Origin: Microbacterium algeriense
GTDB taxonomy: Bacteria; Actinomycetota; Actinomycetes; Actinomycetales; Microbacteriaceae
Direction: 5' to 3'
Length of the DNA stretch: 64,000 nt
Assembly: GCF_008868005.1 (NCBI RefSeq)
Contig: NZ_WAAO01000001.1
Span: forward strand, 558,001-622,000
The notes under the pieces are model-generated. The model was not told the origin of the DNA and did no database searches. It worked only from the letters and a program-made list of their open reading frames with translations. The position numbers and the translations under genes were made by a program. The stretch's first letter is position 1; every line of letters starts with the position of its first letter. This document shows, piece by piece, positions 43,331 to 52,020 of this stretch.

Positions 43331-44106
43331 CCGCCACCGAGACCGCGCGGCCGGTGTGGCTGGACGGGGTGAACCCGGTCACGAAGCTCGTGCTGGCGGT
43401 GCTGCTGTCCGTGCCGCTGTTCGCCTCCATCGACGTCACCAGCGCGCTGGCCGCGATCGTGCTGCAGCTGCTGTGCCTGCCCTTGACGGGGCTGCGCCTG
43501 GCCACGGTGCTGCGTCGGCTCCTGCCGATCGCGATCTTCGCGCCGATCGCTGGCATCAGCATGCTGCTGTACGCGGAACCGGCGGGGCGGGTCTACTGGA
43601 GCTTCGGCTTCGCGACGATCAGCGAGGACTCCATCGCCCTGGCCATCGCCGTGAGCCTGCGCGTGATCGCGTTGGGGCTGCCGACCATCCTGCTGTTCGG
43701 CGGCACCGACCCCACGGAACTCGCCGATGCGCTCTCCCAGGTGGCGCGGCTGCCCTCTCGTTTCGTGCTGGGCATCCTCGCCGGCACCAGGATGCTCGGG
43801 CTGTTCCTCGACGACTGGCGCACCATGAGCCTGGCTCGTCGAGCCCGCGGCGTCGGCGACCGCGGGGTGCTGCGGCGGTTCTTTTCGATGGCGTTCGTGC
43901 TGCTGGTCTTCGCGGTGCGGCGGGGCTCGAAGCTCGCGCTCGCCATGGAGGCGCGCGGCTTCGGCTCCGGCATCCCGCACACCTGGTCACGACCATCGCG
44001 GCTGCATCCACGCGACGCGGTGGCGCTGTTCGGAGGCGTCCTGATCATGGTTCTCGCGCTGACCGCCGCGGTGCTCGTCGGCACCTTCCGTTTCGTCTGG
44101 AGCTGA
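43327..44106 (+). CDS. ykoC: ECF transporter transmembrane (T) component (YkoC-like)
   Basis: The 259-residue T subunit has about six hydrophobic segments and the two coupling-helix motifs typical of the family, SLARRARGVG and AMEARGFGSG (Ala-Arg-Gly signatures). It couples the two ATPase domains to the YkoE subunit. The GTG start overlaps the ykoD stop by four bases. Confidence 0.92.
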   Translation: MTATETARPVWLDGVNPVTKLVLAVLLSVPLFASIDVTSALAAIVLQLLCLPLTGLRLATVLRRLLPIAIFAPIAGISMLLYAEPAGRVYWSFGFATISEDSIALAIAVSLRVIALGLPTILLFGGTDPTELADALSQVARLPSRFVLGILAGTRMLGLFLDDWRTMSLARRARGVGDRGVLRRFFSMAFVLLVFAVRRGSKLALAMEARGFGSGIPHTWSRPSRLHPRDAVALFGGVLIMVLALTAAVLVGTFRFVWS

Positions 44107-44194
44107 TCTCGGGCCGAGTGGCCCTGTTGCGAGTCCCGGGCGAGGGCTACCTTGGGCCGGAGAAGCCAGGCCGACCCTCAGAAAGGTTCCGAGC

Positions 44195-45565
44195 ATGAGC
44201 ACTCCCTCTTCCGACTATCAGCCGCTGTTCACGAGGCCGGGGGAGGCGACGGTCGCCCCGCGGCACCTCATCCCGGAGCAGGAATCGCTGCCGGCGACGG
44301 CGAAGCAGATCGTCGAGGACGAGACCATCCTCGACGGCAACGCGCGTCTGAACCTCGCGACGTTCGTCAGCACCTGGATGGACGACGAAGCCAAACAGGT
44401 CTACGAATCATCGTTCGACAAGAACATGATCGACAAGGACGAGTATCCGCAGACGGCGGCGATCGAGGACAACTGCTGGCACATGCTCGCCAACCTGTGG
44501 AACGCTCCCGACGCCTCGCGCAGCATCGGCACCTCGACCATCGGCTCCTCCGAGGCCTGCATGCTCGGCGGGCTGGCGTTCAAGCGCCGGTGGCAGCTCG
44601 CCCGCCGCGCCGCCGGCAAGGACACCTCTTCTCCGAACCTCGTGATGAGCTCGGCGGTGCAGGTGTGCTGGGAGAAATTCTGCAACTACTTCGACGTCGA
44701 ACCGCGCTACGTGCCCATCAGCGAGGAGCACAAGACGCTCGACGGCCACGACCTCGACAGATACGTCGACGAGAACACGATCGGCGTGGTCGCGATCATG
44801 GGTGTCACCTACACCGGGATGTACGAGCCGGTGGCGGAGATCGCCGCAGCCCTGGACGCGATCCAGCAGCGCACCGGACTCGACATCCCGATCCACGTCG
44901 ACGGCGCCTCCGGGGCCATGATCGCGCCCTTCCTGCAGCCCGACCTGCAGTGGGACTTCCGGCTCGAGCGGGTGCACTCGATCAACACCTCCGGGCACAA
45001 GTACGGCCTGGTGTACCCGGGTCTCGGCTGGGTCGTGTGGCGCGACGCGCAGTGGCTCCCCGAGGAGCTGGTGTTCAAGGTGAGCTACCTCGGCGGTGAG
45101 ATGCCGACGTTCGCGCTCAACTTCTCGCGCCCCGGTGCCCAGGTGCTGCTGCAGTACTACCTCTTCCTGCGCCTCGGCGTCGAGGGGTACCGCGCCGTGC
45201 AGCAGGCGTCGCAGGACGTCGCGAAGTTCCTCGCGGCGGGGATCGCGAAGCTCGAGGCATTCGAGCTGTGGAACGACGGCAGCGACATCCCGGTCTTCGC
45301 CTGGCGCCTGAAGGACGGCCATACCGAGAACTGGAACCTCTACCACCTGCAGGATCGGCTGCGGATGCGCGGCTGGCTCGTCCCGGCGTATCCGATGCCC
45401 GCCGACCTGGAGCAGATCACGGTGCAGCGCATCGTCGTGCGCAACGGCCTGAGCATGGACCTCGCCGCAGAGCTGCTGGACGCGATCGCCGCCGAGGTCG
45501 AGCACCTCGACGCGCTCACCGCGCCGATGCCCGCGGATCACCCCGACTCGGCGTTCCACCACTAG
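44195..45565 (+). CDS. gadB: Glutamate decarboxylase
   Basis: The 456-residue PLP enzyme converts glutamate to GABA, consuming a proton. It has the PLP lysine in SINTSGHKYGLVYPGLGW, the HVDGASGAMIAPF block with the PLP-contacting Asp, and the N-terminal LNLATFVSTWMDDEA and GSSEACMLGGLAFKRRW segments. AAAGG precedes the ATG, and TTGCGA/TACCTT at 44127-44153 are promoter candidates. It is followed nine bases later by the antiporter gene. Confidence 0.93.
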   Translation: MSTPSSDYQPLFTRPGEATVAPRHLIPEQESLPATAKQIVEDETILDGNARLNLATFVSTWMDDEAKQVYESSFDKNMIDKDEYPQTAAIEDNCWHMLANLWNAPDASRSIGTSTIGSSEACMLGGLAFKRRWQLARRAAGKDTSSPNLVMSSAVQVCWEKFCNYFDVEPRYVPISEEHKTLDGHDLDRYVDENTIGVVAIMGVTYTGMYEPVAEIAAALDAIQQRTGLDIPIHVDGASGAMIAPFLQPDLQWDFRLERVHSINTSGHKYGLVYPGLGWVVWRDAQWLPEELVFKVSYLGGEMPTFALNFSRPGAQVLLQYYLFLRLGVEGYRAVQQASQDVAKFLAAGIAKLEAFELWNDGSDIPVFAWRLKDGHTENWNLYHLQDRLRMRGWLVPAYPMPADLEQITVQRIVVRNGLSMDLAAELLDAIAAEVEHLDALTAPMPADHPDSAFHH

Positions 45566-45573
45566 GAGGCGTG

Positions 45574-47070
45574 ATGTCCGACGCCACGCCCGCATCCCGG
45601 CCCGCTCCCGCCGCTGCCGGGACGACGAACCCACCCCCGAAGCAGATCTCTCGTCCCGCGGTCGCGGTGCTCGGGGTGGGCCAGCTCGCGCTGCTCACCC
45701 TCGTCGTCGTGGCCAGTCTGCGCTCCCTGCCGGCGATGGCGACCTACGGTCTCGGCAGCGTCATGCTCTACCTGATCCCGGCGATCGTGTTCCTGGTCCC
45801 GACCGCGCTGGTCGCAGCCGAACTCGCCACGGGATGGAAAGGCGGCGTGTACGTGTGGGTGCGCGAAGCGCTCGGCAATCGCTGGGGCTTCACCGCGGTG
45901 TGGCTGCAGTGGATCCAGAACGTCGTCTGGTTCCCCACGCAGCTGGCCTTCATCGCCGGTGCGCTCGCGTTCGTCTTCGTCGACCCGTCCCTGTCGAGCT
46001 CCGGGTTCTTCACCGCCGTCGTCATCATCGTCTTCTACTGGGGCGCGACGCTGGTCACGCTGCGCGGCGGCAACCTCTTCGCCAAGCTCGGGTCGTGGGG
46101 CGGCATCCTCGGCACGCTGCTGCCCGCGGTGCTGCTCATCGTCTTCGGGGCGATCTGGGTGTTCAGCGGGGAGAGGAGTCAGGTCTCGCTCGCACCGTCC
46201 GCGCTGATCCCGCCGTTCACCGGACTCGCCTCGATCGTGCTGATCGTGTCGAACGTGCTCGCTTATGCCGGCATGGAGGTCAACGCCGTGCATGTGAATC
46301 AGATGAAGGACCCGGGGAAGGGGTACCCGCGGTCGGTGTTCCTCGCGGCCGTCCTCATCCTGCTGGTGTTCGTCCTGCCGACGCTGGCGATCTCGGTCGC
46401 GGTCCCGTCGAAGGAACTGGGGCTGACCAACGGCATCATGCTCGCGTTCGGGGTGTACTTCGACCACTGGGGTGTCGGCTGGGCCACCGCTGTGGTCTCT
46501 GCCCTCATCGCGGCGGGAGCCCTCGCGTCGGTGATCACCTGGGTGGCCGGTCCGTCGAAGGGCGTGCTCGCCGCGGCGGAGACGGGTCTGCTCCCTCCGG
46601 CGCTGCAGAAGCGCAACAAGGCCGGCATCCAGTCCGGGATCCTCATGCTGCAGGGCACGATCGTGACGGTGCTCGCGGCGATCTTCATCATCGTGCCGAA
46701 CGTGAGCGCGGCCTTCGTCGCCCTCATCGACATGGCGGCGGCGCTCTACCTCATCATGTACATGCTGATGTTCGCGTCGGCGATCGTGCTGCGCCGCAAG
46801 GAGCCGAACGTGCACCGCGCCTACCGCGTCACGGCGCTGCCGTTCGTGGCGGGGGTGGGCTTCGTCGCGTGCCTCGCCGCCTTCCTGCTCGCGTTCATCC
46901 CGCCCGACGGGTTCACCGCGTTCCCGCCTGCCCTGTATCCGTGGATCGTCGGTGTCGTGATCGTCGTGCTCGGTGCTCCGCCGCTGCTGTTCTATGCGCT
47001 GCGACGACCGGGATGGGACCGCCGCCCCGCGGACGGCAGCCTGCTCAGCGACGCGCATCCCGAGGCCTGA
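45574..47070 (+). CDS. gadC: APC-family amino acid antiporter (GadC-like)
   Basis: The 498-residue transporter has twelve predicted helices. It shows the family blocks LPAMATYGLGSVMLYLIPAIVFLVPTALVAAELATGWKGGVYVWV and NVLAYAGMEVNAVHVNQMKDPGKGYPRS. With GadB it should exchange external glutamate for internal GABA and so resist acid. AGGAGG lies before the ATG. The short C-terminus lacks an obvious long plug like that of E. coli GadC. Confidence 0.88.
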   Translation: MSDATPASRPAPAAAGTTNPPPKQISRPAVAVLGVGQLALLTLVVVASLRSLPAMATYGLGSVMLYLIPAIVFLVPTALVAAELATGWKGGVYVWVREALGNRWGFTAVWLQWIQNVVWFPTQLAFIAGALAFVFVDPSLSSSGFFTAVVIIVFYWGATLVTLRGGNLFAKLGSWGGILGTLLPAVLLIVFGAIWVFSGERSQVSLAPSALIPPFTGLASIVLIVSNVLAYAGMEVNAVHVNQMKDPGKGYPRSVFLAAVLILLVFVLPTLAISVAVPSKELGLTNGIMLAFGVYFDHWGVGWATAVVSALIAAGALASVITWVAGPSKGVLAAAETGLLPPALQKRNKAGIQSGILMLQGTIVTVLAAIFIIVPNVSAAFVALIDMAAALYLIMYMLMFASAIVLRRKEPNVHRAYRVTALPFVAGVGFVACLAAFLLAFIPPDGFTAFPPALYPWIVGVVIVVLGAPPLLFYALRRPGWDRRPADGSLLSDAHPEA

Positions 47071-47086
47071 GCGCCGACCGGGCGGG

Positions 47087-47821
47087 TCAGGATTCGTTCC
47101 AGAGCCGGCGGTAGTACTCGAGTCGCTCGCGGTCGGGCTCGACGCCGTACGCCTCGATGAGCGTGTCCTCCCAGCCGGGGCCGTAGTTCCACAGCGTGCT
47201 CATCGAGGCGACGGCGATGTCGGCCCAGCGGTCGGCCACGCCGAGGGCCGCGAGGTCGACGAAGCCCGCCGGCTCGCCGTCGTCGTCGAGCAGGGTGTTC
47301 GGCAGGCACGCGTCACCGTGGCAGACCACGAGGCTGTCGATCGGAGGCTCCGCATGCAGCTCGACCGGGACCAGGGTGCCGCGTTCCGCCGCATTCGCGA
47401 TGCGCTCCGCCGTGCTCCATCCCCACGGGCACTCCGCGACCGGCAGGGCGTCGTGCAGCGCCCGGAGTCCCCGCCCTACCGCGCGCACCGCGACCTCGGG
47501 TTTCGCCGCCCAGCGCGGATCGACGGCGCTGGAGGCGGGCAGCGCGGCCGTCACGAGCCACTCGTGCTCGGCATCCTGCCCCTGTTCGAGTACGTCAGGG
47601 ACCGGCAGCCACCGCCGCGCCCAGCGCATGCGCTCGGCTTCGTCGCGCATGTTCGCCTCGGCGTCGTGCGGACCCCACTTGATGTAGCGCCCGTCGTCGG
47701 TGCGGAAGGTGAGGCCGCCGAGGCTGTTGCGCCAGACCGGCGTGAGGGCGGCGCCGCGGGCCAGCGCGCGCACGCGGGACGGCACTTCGATGGACGACGC
47801 GGGGATGCTCACACCTCCCAT
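47087..47821 (-). CDS. Aminoglycoside phosphotransferase (APH)-family kinase
   Basis: The 244-residue protein has the catalytic motif VVCHGDACLPNTLLDDDG and the Mg-binding motif AGFVDLAALGVADRWADIA. The N-terminal lobe includes YIKWGPHDAEANMRDEAERMRW. The fold covers antibiotic kinases and small-molecule kinases, so resistance cannot be claimed. The start is uncertain: ATG 47821 is used, with ATG 47833 and GTG 47812 in frame. It converges on the APC gene. Confidence 0.8.
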   Translation of the reverse strand: MGGVSIPASSIEVPSRVRALARGAALTPVWRNSLGGLTFRTDDGRYIKWGPHDAEANMRDEAERMRWARRWLPVPDVLEQGQDAEHEWLVTAALPASSAVDPRWAAKPEVAVRAVGRGLRALHDALPVAECPWGWSTAERIANAAERGTLVPVELHAEPPIDSLVVCHGDACLPNTLLDDDGEPAGFVDLAALGVADRWADIAVASMSTLWNYGPGWEDTLIEAYGVEPDRERLEYYRRLWNES

Positions 47822-47930
47822 CCTGCCCGTCATCCGTCTCGGGGGTGTCGTAGGCTCGCTTGCGATGCTGCTGCCGGCGCTCGGCCGACACGCGGAGCGC
47901 GACCGACCTCGGGCCGGGCGCGGGGTCGTG

Positions 47931-47960
47931 TTGAAACCAGGAACCACGTAGTCTGATACT
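47931..47960 (+). promoter_or_regulatory. Sigma-70-type promoter of the SDR operon
   Basis: TTGAAA (47931-47936) and GATACT (47955-47960) are separated by 18 bases. The transcript would have a leader of about 43 bases with an AAGGAG ribosome-binding site, unlike most leaderless genes here. Confidence 0.55.
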
Positions 47961-48009
47961 GCGTTCCATCACGGCATGTCGCACGACGACGTTCGAAGGA
48001 GAACATCAG

Positions 48010-48768
48010 ATGCAGATCAGCGGACAGGGTGCACTCATCACAGGAGGCGCCTCGGGCCTCGGACTCGCCACCGCCCGGCGGCTCAGCGCCGCAGGTGCGC
48101 ACGTGACCATCATCGATCTGGCGTCGTCGAAGGGCGCCGAGATCGCCGACGAGCTGGGCGGACTCTTCGTCGCGGCCGACGTCACGAGCGCCGACGACGT
48201 GCGCGACGCGGTCGCCGCCGCCCAGGCAGCCGCCCCGCTGCGCGTGGTCGTGAACTGCGCAGGGATCGCGCCGCCGGCCAAGGTGCTCGATCGCGACGGC
48301 AACCCCGCCGTGCTCGCCGACTTCGAGCGCATCGTGCGGATCAACCTCGTCGGCACGTTCAACGTGATCTCGCAGGCGGCGGCCCTGATCGCCAAGAACG
48401 ACCTCCTGGAGGAGGAACGCGGCGTCATCGTCAACACCGCGAGCGTCGCGGCGTTCGACGGCCAGATCGGCCAGCCGGCGTACTCCGCGTCCAAGGGCGG
48501 AGTGCACGCCATGACGCTGCCCGTGGCGCGCGAGCTCGCCCGCCACGGCATCCGCGTCTGCACGATCGCCCCCGGGATCATGGAGACCCCGATGCTGATG
48601 GGCCTCCCGCAGGCCGCGCAGGATTCGCTGGGTCAGCAGGTCCCGTTCCCTTCCCGCCTCGGCCGCCCCGACGAGTACGCCGCCCTCGTGGAGCACATCG
48701 TCGAGAACGGCTACCTCAACGGCGAGACCATCCGCCTCGATGGCGCGATCCGCATGGCCCCGAAGTAA
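48010..48768 (+). CDS. SDR dehydrogenase, 3-hydroxyacyl-CoA (HSD10-like) type
   Basis: The 252-residue short-chain dehydrogenase has the NAD site [19 protein letters not shown] and the NNAG-equivalent [10 protein letters not shown]. The catalytic S-Y-K set lies in [25 protein letters not shown]. The [11 protein letters not shown] loop and close length fit 3-hydroxy-2-methylbutyryl-CoA dehydrogenase/HSD10 relatives of branched-chain acyl-CoA breakdown. AAGGAG lies before the ATG. Followed by a second SDR gene. Confidence 0.85.
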   Translation: MQISGQGALITGGASGLGLATARRLSAAGAHVTIIDLASSKGAEIADELGGLFVAADVTSADDVRDAVAAAQAAAPLRVVVNCAGIAPPAKVLDRDGNPAVLADFERIVRINLVGTFNVISQAAALIAKNDLLEEERGVIVNTASVAAFDGQIGQPAYSASKGGVHAMTLPVARELARHGIRVCTIAPGIMETPMLMGLPQAAQDSLGQQVPFPSRLGRPDEYAALVEHIVENGYLNGETIRLDGAIRMAPK

Positions 48769-48816
48769 CCCGACCCACCGCCCCAGCTGCTCCCGTCGCA
48801 CTATGAAGGAGAACCC

Positions 48817-49647
48817 ATGACCCTGGCCGGAAAGACCATCCTGATGTCGGGCGGAAGCCGCGGGATCGGACTCGCCATCGCGCTGCGAGCGGCCGCGGAC
48901 GGGGCGAACATCGCCATGCTCGCGAAGACAGACACCCCACACCCGAAGCTCGAGGGCACGATCCACACCGCGGCGGAGCAGATCCGCGCGGCCGGCGGTC
49001 AGGCCCTGCCGATCGTCGGAGACGTCCGCGTCGACGACGACATCACGGAAGCCGTCATGAAGACCCAGGGCGAGTTCGGCGGGATCGACATCGTCATCAA
49101 CAACGCCAGCGTCATCGATCTCTCGCGCTCGCTCGACCTCTCCGCCAAGAAGTACGACCTCATGCAGGACGTCAACGTGCGCGGGACCTTCATGCTGTCG
49201 CGGACGGCCGTTCCCATCCTGAAGGACGCCGAGAACCCGCACATCCTGTCCCTCTCGCCGCCCCTCAACCCGACCCCGAAGTGGCTCGGTGCGCACACCG
49301 GCTACACCCTCGCGAAGTTCGGGATGACGATGGCGACCCTCGGCCTCGCAGCGGAGTTCGCCCGTGACGGGATCGCCGCCAACACGCTGTGGCCGCGCAC
49401 CACGATCGCGACCGCCGCCGTGCAGAACCTCCTCGGCGGCGACAAGGTCATGGCGGCCAGCCGCACGCCCGACATCTACGCGGATGCCGCTTACGCGGTG
49501 CTGTGCAAGCCCGCGGCGTTCTACACGGGCCAGACGCTGATCGTCGAGGACGTGCTCGAGGCGGACGGCGTGACGGACTTCTCCCGGTACGCGGCCATCC
49601 CCGGCACCCCCGACAGCGCCCTGTTCCCGGACATCTTCCTCGACTGA
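48817..49647 (+). CDS. SDR oxidoreductase, HSDL2-like
   Basis: The 276-residue protein has ILMSGGSRGIGLAIALRAAADGANIAMLAKT, typical of HSDL2/short-chain dehydrogenases with a TDTPHPKLEGTIHTAAEQI insert. VINNASVIDLSRSLDLS and a Y-x-x-x-K in GYTLAKFGM follow; the usual serine region reads LSLSPPLNP. The substrate is probably a fatty acyl derivative. It starts 48 bases after the first SDR gene, with AAGGAG. Confidence 0.83.
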   Translation: MTLAGKTILMSGGSRGIGLAIALRAAADGANIAMLAKTDTPHPKLEGTIHTAAEQIRAAGGQALPIVGDVRVDDDITEAVMKTQGEFGGIDIVINNASVIDLSRSLDLSAKKYDLMQDVNVRGTFMLSRTAVPILKDAENPHILSLSPPLNPTPKWLGAHTGYTLAKFGMTMATLGLAAEFARDGIAANTLWPRTTIATAAVQNLLGGDKVMAASRTPDIYADAAYAVLCKPAAFYTGQTLIVEDVLEADGVTDFSRYAAIPGTPDSALFPDIFLD

Positions 49648-49648
49648 C

Positions 49649-49755
49649 GCTTCGACAGGCTCAGCGACCCAGGCGGGGTCAGCTCCGCAACCCATGACTG
49701 GGTCCCTGCGCTTGTCGAGGGGTGGGTCCCTGAGCTTGTCGAAGGGCGACCCACG
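49649..49755. repeat. Three dispersed-repeat copies in inverted arrangement
   Basis: One copy reads forward (TTCGACAGGCTCAGCGACCC, 49651-49670) and two read in reverse (GGTCCCTGCGCTTGTCGAGG near 49701-49720 and GGTCCCTGAGCTTGTCGAAGG near 49725-49745). The opposite orientations allow a large hairpin between the convergent SDR and TSUP genes, probably a two-way terminator. Confidence 0.7.
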
Positions 49756-49763
49756 GGTGGGGG

Positions 49764-50513
49764 TCAGAGCAGGAGGTAGACGGCGCCGGCGACCGTGAGG
49801 GCGATCACGATCCGGTCGAACACGCGCTGGTTCAGCCGTCTCGCCAGTCGCAGGCCGGCGAGCGCGCCGATCACCACGAGCGGGGCGAGGATGGCGTCGG
49901 TCAGCAGCACCGGCCCCGTGAACAGGCCGATCCCGGCGAGGAACGGCACCTTGATCACGTTGATGATCGCGAAGAACCACGCCGACGTGCCGAGGAACAC
50001 CTGCACCGGCGTGCGGGTGGCCAGGAAGTACATCGACATCACCGGGCCGCCGGCGTTCGCGACCATGGTCGTGAATCCGCCGAGCGTTCCATAGGCGCCC
50101 GCCAGCACGAGGCCGCCGGATGCGGGAGCGACCGCATCCGTCCGCGAAGCCCGTCGCCGCCGCCATAGTGTCACGCCGATCATCAGCAGCAGGATCACGC
50201 CGATCGCACGGCGGACCACCCCGTCACCCGCGAACGCGAGGAAGGCGAAGCCCACGAGGAGCCCCGCGACGACGGCCGGCGCGAGACGCAGCAGCGTCGG
50301 CCAGTGCGCGTGTCGGCGATAGGCGATCAGGGCGAACACGTCGCCCACCATGAGCAGCAGCAGCATCGCAGCCGTGGAGGTGCGAGCGGGCAGCACCGCG
50401 GCGAACAGCGCGATCGCGAGGATGCTGCCGCCGGGAAGCGCGGTCTTCGACACCCCGATCGTCAGGGCGGCACCCCCGAGCGCCGCCCATCCCCAGGGGT
50501 CGAGGTCGATCAC
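49764..50513 (-). CDS. TSUP (TauE/SafE) family permease
   Basis: The 249-residue membrane protein has seven to eight helices and the family repeat pattern (AALGGAALTIGVSKTALPGG at the N-terminus, TLGGFTTMVANAGGPVMSMYF in the second half). The family moves small organic or sulfur-containing anions; the substrate is unknown. GTG 50513 overlaps the ankyrin gene's TGA (GTGA), so the two are coupled. Confidence 0.85.
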   Translation of the reverse strand: MIDLDPWGWAALGGAALTIGVSKTALPGGSILAIALFAAVLPARTSTAAMLLLLMVGDVFALIAYRRHAHWPTLLRLAPAVVAGLLVGFAFLAFAGDGVVRRAIGVILLLMIGVTLWRRRRASRTDAVAPASGGLVLAGAYGTLGGFTTMVANAGGPVMSMYFLATRTPVQVFLGTSAWFFAIINVIKVPFLAGIGLFTGPVLLTDAILAPLVVIGALAGLRLARRLNQRVFDRIVIALTVAGAVYLLL

Positions 50514-51220
50514 CGGCGAAGCTCGGCGACGATCGCGTCGTACCCGCGTGCGGCGGCGAGGTCGACCGGCAGCACGCCGTCACCGTCCCGGATCCCCGCA
50601 TCCGCCCCGCCGTCGAGCAACGTGCGCACGACTTCGACGTACGTCGCAGACCCGTCGCCGAGCACGATCGCCTCGTGCAGGGCCGTCCAGTTCAGGTTGT
50701 TGACGTGGTTCGGGTCCACGCCGGCGCCGAGGAGGATGCGGATGGTCGACAGCAGTCCGCGCTCGGCGGCCGGGATGAGCGCCGTCCCGCCGAAGCGGTT
50801 CGTGCTGGTGAGGTCTGCGCCGTGCTCGAGAGTCAGCCGCAGGATCTCGTCGTGCCCGCGGGCTCCGGCGTACAGGTAGGCCGAGTCCTGCATGTCGTCC
50901 TTGGCGTTCACATCCGCGCCGGCCTCGATGAGCACCCGCGCCGCGGCCGTGTGGTTCGCCTTGGTCGCGGCGACAAGGGGTGTCATCCCGCCGGATCCGC
51001 GCGCCTCGATGTCGGCGCCCGTCTCGATCGCCGAGCGGACGGTGGTCTCGTCTCCGGCCGCAGCCGCGGCGAGCAGAGCGCGAGTGGCGTCGGTCATGGT
51101 GGCCTCCTGAGTCGGCGGGTGCGGATCCGTCGCTGACGGATCCGGTGTCGCTGTGCAGCCCGTCGCTGTCAGCAGCGTGATCAGGACGCTCCCGATGGTC
51201 AGCATCCGTCGCACACCCAT
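50510..51220 (-). CDS. Ankyrin-repeat lipoprotein
   Basis: The 236-residue protein has a lipoprotein signal (MLTIGSVLITLLTATGC, lipobox LTATGC). Five ankyrin repeats follow: ALLAAAAAGDETTVRSAIETGADIEAR, TPLVAATKANHTAAARVLIEAGADVNAK, a third, TALIPAAERGLLSTIRILLGAGVDPNHVN and TALHEAIVLGD. It is anchored outside the membrane and probably binds another protein. It is co-transcribed with the TSUP permease. A TATACC element precedes ATG 51220. Confidence 0.83.
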   Translation of the reverse strand: MGVRRMLTIGSVLITLLTATGCTATPDPSATDPHPPTQEATMTDATRALLAAAAAGDETTVRSAIETGADIEARGSGGMTPLVAATKANHTAAARVLIEAGADVNAKDDMQDSAYLYAGARGHDEILRLTLEHGADLTSTNRFGGTALIPAAERGLLSTIRILLGAGVDPNHVNNLNWTALHEAIVLGDGSATYVEVVRTLLDGGADAGIRDGDGVLPVDLAAARGYDAIVAELRR

Positions 51221-51257
51221 GCGTCCGGTATACCAAACGCGGCGGTATCGAGAGGGG

Positions 51258-51896
51258 TCAGCCGCGGGCAGCAGCGAGCGCGGCGGTGAATCGTCCGGCG
51301 CGCTGCTCGATGTCGGCCCAGTCGGACGCCGCGATCGAGGCGCTGTTGGCGAGGTCTCCGCCCGCGCCGACCGCGACCGCGCCCGCGGCGAACCAGGCGG
51401 CGAGGTTGTCGGGGCTGACCCCGCCGGTGGGCATGAGCGGTGCGTCGGGGAACGGTCCGCGCAGGGCCCCGAGGTACGAGGGTCCACCGAGCGAGGCGGG
51501 GAAGATCTTCACGACGTCGACGCCGAGTTCGAGGGCGCCCATGACCTCGGTGGGAGTCATCGCGCCGGTCATCACCACACGGCCCGTGTCGAGCATGCTG
51601 CGGGTGAGGTGGGGGAGCGTGCCGGGGCTGACGAGGAACTCCGCTCCGGCATCCGCCGCGAGCTCTGCCTGAGCGGCGGTGGTCACGGTACCGGCACCGA
51701 TGTATGCGGCATCCCCGTGTCGGGCGATGAGCTCCCGGATCACCGACGGCGCGTCGGGAGTGGAGAAGGTCACCTCGATGCCGGTGACGCCGCCGCGGAT
51801 GATGGCCTCCGAGGCCTCGAGCGCCAGCTCGGGGGACGGGGCGCGGAGGACGGCGAGGATGCCGGTGGTGCGGGCGCGGTCGAGACGGTCGGACAT
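51258..51896 (-). CDS. eda: KDPG / 2-keto-4-hydroxyglutarate aldolase
   Basis: The 212-residue aldolase cleaves 2-keto-3-deoxy-6-phosphogluconate to pyruvate and glyceraldehyde-3-phosphate. The Schiff-base lysine lies in VDVVKIFPASLGGP, the catalytic Glu in GIEVTFSTPDA, and the phosphate site in MPTGGVSPDN. AAGGAG precedes ATG 51896. No sugar kinase or dehydratase of the pathway is adjacent. Confidence 0.88.
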   Translation of the reverse strand: MSDRLDRARTTGILAVLRAPSPELALEASEAIIRGGVTGIEVTFSTPDAPSVIRELIARHGDAAYIGAGTVTTAAQAELAADAGAEFLVSPGTLPHLTRSMLDTGRVVMTGAMTPTEVMGALELGVDVVKIFPASLGGPSYLGALRGPFPDAPLMPTGGVSPDNLAAWFAAGAVAVGAGGDLANSASIAASDWADIEQRAGRFTAALAAARG

Positions 51897-52020
51897 GGGG
51901 CTCCTTGATCGAGGGACTTCCCTCATTCTCGCGGACGCCAACCTGTAACGACAACCGAGGGGCATCGGGCTACCGACGCCTGCCAGGGCCTTCCCACCCG
52001 AGCCCCGGTACCCTGGAGGG

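Noticed and set aside
47087..47821. Aminoglycoside-resistance gene
   Set aside because: The kinase fold is clear, but the same motifs occur in many metabolic kinases, so resistance cannot be claimed from sequence.
47865..47951. Small plus-strand frame after a TAGGCT sequence
   Set aside because: The spacing to the ATG is eight bases, the peptide is Arg-rich shadow-like, and the region is already explained by two divergent promoters.
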